From Corinectria fuckeliana (Eukaryota > Ascomycota > Sordariomycetes > Hypocreales > Nectriaceae), in NCBI GenBank assembly GCA_019137255.1, contig WPDH01000047.1, positions 1 through 20,284 of the forward strand: DNA of 20,284 nt, given 5' to 3'. This document shows positions 18,240 to 20,284 of this stretch, one piece after another. Numbering within the stretch: the first letter of the stretch is position 1; the number at the start of each line of letters is the position of its first letter. The notes beneath the pieces are model-generated. The model was not told the DNA's origin. It was given only the letters and a program-made list of their open reading frames with translations, and did not search any database. A program made the translations under genes and the position numbers.

Positions 18240-18830
18240 ACTTTTAAACTCTTTTAGTTATATTATAATAATATTATCTATATAAAAAAAGATAAAAAGC
18301 TTTTTATACTTAAAGATATAAGAGTTTTTCTTATAGGCTTTAAAGTCTTAACTAGTAAAAAGATAAGTAAGATTTTTATACTATAGTTTTAATAATATCT
18401 GTAAGCTATAAAGAGCTCTTAAGAGCTTTAAAAAGACCTTCTTTTTAAATATTTTTAGTAGTAGGTAATAGTAAACCTTTCTGCTTAGTAGAGCTTTAAT
18501 AAAAGTGTTAATAATATTATATTAATATGTATTAAGGTCTTTCTTATAGTATTTTATATATATTACTTAAAAAGTCTTATATATTAAGGTAGATATATAA
18601 GTCTTAGCTTTATTCTTATTTTGCTTATTACTATAAGCTATTAGGTGTGTTTTAAAGTGTGTTATATAGCCCTGTTTATTAACCTTATATATAAATACCT
18701 ATTTAAGGTTAATAAGCTAAATATTATTATCTAGCTTATTTATAAGAACTTTCTTATAGGCTCTTTTATCCTTTAAGTTCTTAATCTCTAAAAGAAGGCT
18801 TATATACTACTAAGATACTTATAAGAAGGT
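18240..18830 (-). pseudogene. Copia reverse transcriptase remnant
   Basis: Minus-strand readings in order: VFIYKVNKQGYITHFKTHLI, NKAKTYISTLIYKTF, NIINTFIKALLSRKVYYYL, FLKLLRALYSLQILLKL-stop-YKNLT, and the active-site box at 18273-18284, which reads YIDN instead of YVDD. This is the copia RT order (KWVFKxKxDxxGxxxRxKARLVARG.., DVxxAFL, LxKALYGLKQxPxxWY, YVDD). The second catalytic Asp is Asn through G-to-A. Inactive. Confidence 0.9.
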
Positions 18831-20284
18831 TATAGCCTGCTTATATAACCTTAGGGCAGTTAAAATTATACTAATATAAAAAGAATATCTTTCTGTGTTT
18901 AAAAGAGTTATATTAATAATATGTTTTATCTTAGTATACTTTTTAAGTTTTTTTTACTTTTATACTTTAAGAGCTTTTTTTAAGGGCTTTTAACTATAGT
19001 ACTTAGAGATTATATTAGCTTCCTAAAGGTGCTAGTTATAATCCTTTTAGGTTTTTTATAATAATTTCTCTAGTAACTAAAAAGAGGTGTTATTAGGGTT
19101 ATTATATAAGGTTAAATTAGTCTTACTATTTGTTTTATCTCTTAATATCTTATTAACCTGTTTTAGTATAATAATCTATATATTAACTAAACTATTATAA
19201 TCTAATAAGTCTTATAATTTTAATCTTTTTATATTTATTTATTTATTTATTTATACCTGATTTAGCTTATAGCTATTTAGTTTTTCTTCTAAGTAACTTA
19301 AACTAATTTATAATAAGAGGGAAAAACTCTTATAGTAAGCTATAAGATAAAAAACTTCTTACTACTCTTACCTAAGAGGGAAGTAAGTTAAGCTTAGTAT
19401 ATATATATAGTAATATAAGTTATAAGTATATCTACTTTATAAGAAAAGCTAATTATATACTTATAATAATAAGCTCTTATAAGACTTAGCCTAAATTATA
19501 TACTAGAATTTAATTAATTTTAAGTTAAGTTTAAGTTACTTATACTACTTATTCTTATCCTCTTAGGTATTATTCTTATTACTAACTAGTATTAGAGTGC
19601 TTTCTCTAACTTTTAATAGTATTTACTCTCTTAATTAGTTAATTAGTCTAAACACTATAAGAGCTAAACTTAAACCTAAGTCTATTTTAGCTTAAGGCTA
19701 CTTTAAGAGCTACTTAGGCTCTCTTTAGGTAAGGTAGTTTAGTACTATAGTTAGTATTAGTATTAATACTATTATATCTTATAGTAAGTATATTATATAT
19801 TTATACTACTTACTTAAAATACTAAACTATATAAGTCTTTTTATATAAGTATTTCTTACTTATTTTTACTCTTTTTATACTATATAGTATATATAAGATT
19901 ATACTAAGTGTAAGCTATTATAGTTATAATATACTAGAGAGATCTTACTAGTAAAAGCAGAGTATATTATATCTCTTATATAATAAGCTCTCTTATAGTA
20001 GCTATACCTAGCTTATTTCTAATAGTACTATATAATATATTTAAAGTAGAAGTACTTAAAGTACTACTTAGGTTAAATCTCTCTTAAATAAGACTTAGTC
20101 TAATAAACCTTTACAGCTATAATTATACCTTAGTTATAAAGTTTATTTATATCTATTAGTTTAGTTAATAATATAACTAGTAACTAGTAAGGTCTAGCTA
20201 TATAGTAGCTTTATAATAGTTTTATAGTATATATCTTAATACTATTTGCTTATTAGATATTTACTATAAGGTTCTTAAGTAAGC
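18831..20284 (-). pseudogene. 5' part of the copia element, motifs unreadable
   Basis: By element order this should hold gag, protease and integrase. RIP is too dense for me to recognise zinc knuckle, DSGA or integrase motifs. A (TTTA)n tract of about five units lies at 19233-19254. Nothing else is supported. Confidence 0.4.
19233..19254. repeat. (TTTA)n microsatellite
   Basis: About five tandem ATTT units inside the copia region. Confidence 0.85.

Larger units (their letters stand above)
16490..20284 (-). mobile_element. RIP-inactivated Ty1/copia LTR retrotransposon, partial
   Basis: Reverse transcriptase and RNase H of the copia type are readable on the minus strand with RT at higher coordinates, so the element runs from right to left and its 5' part lies towards or beyond the right window edge. 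Integrase should lie at about 19100-20284, but I could not recognise its motifs through the mutations. The composition is the same as in the left blocks: nearly all C before T and G after A. The left limit is drawn at the candidate LTR. Confidence 0.85.

Overview
The window looks like nuclear DNA of a filamentous ascomycete (Pezizomycotina). The evidence is short GT..AG introns of about 50-85 bp with CTAAC/CTGAC-type branch sites, a recognisable ARG5,6/arg-6 family protein, a SPO22/ZIP4 remnant, a DUF3435 (FluG-domain) remnant, and very AT-rich blocks carrying the C-to-T/G-to-A scars of repeat-induced point mutation (RIP). I cannot name the species.

Layout. Positions 1-2209 are RIP-degraded DNA of unknown origin. 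Positions 2215-10456 are one complete but dead Ty3/gypsy chromovirus on the minus strand: 212-bp LTRs at both ends, a 5-bp target-site duplication, a polypurine tract, and a readable order of zinc knuckle, protease, reverse transcriptase, RNase H, integrase and chromodomain. All are damaged by transitions. About 2.6 kb between the chromodomain and the 3' LTR is not explained by normal gypsy content. Positions 10457 to about 16500 form an island of ordinary base composition. From about 16500 to the right end is a second RIP-dead retroelement, a Ty1/copia element on the minus strand, which probably continues past the window.

The island holds four things. (1) An unrecognised plus-strand coding remnant lies at about 10839-11610, with stops that look like mutated Gln codons. 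(2) An intact-looking minus-strand gene lies at 12392-13692. It encodes a mitochondrial N-acetyl-gamma-glutamyl-phosphate reductase (AGPR) with two introns. It matches the C-terminal half of the fungal bifunctional ARG5,6 protein, has its own presequence, and lacks the acetylglutamate kinase half. (3) A 5'-truncated, frameshifted SPO22/ZIP4 meiotic gene remnant lies upstream of it on the same strand. (4) A DUF3435 tyrosine-recombinase-like pseudogene abuts the SPO22 piece, with a large internal deletion and a CAG-to-TAG stop.

The AGPR gene is the only gene in the window that looks functional. The rest is a graveyard of transposons and gene fragments. The two points most worth following are the kinase-less ARG5,6 derivative and the way RIP stops inside or at the island-facing LTRs on both sides. 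I found no CRISPR array, tRNA or rRNA.
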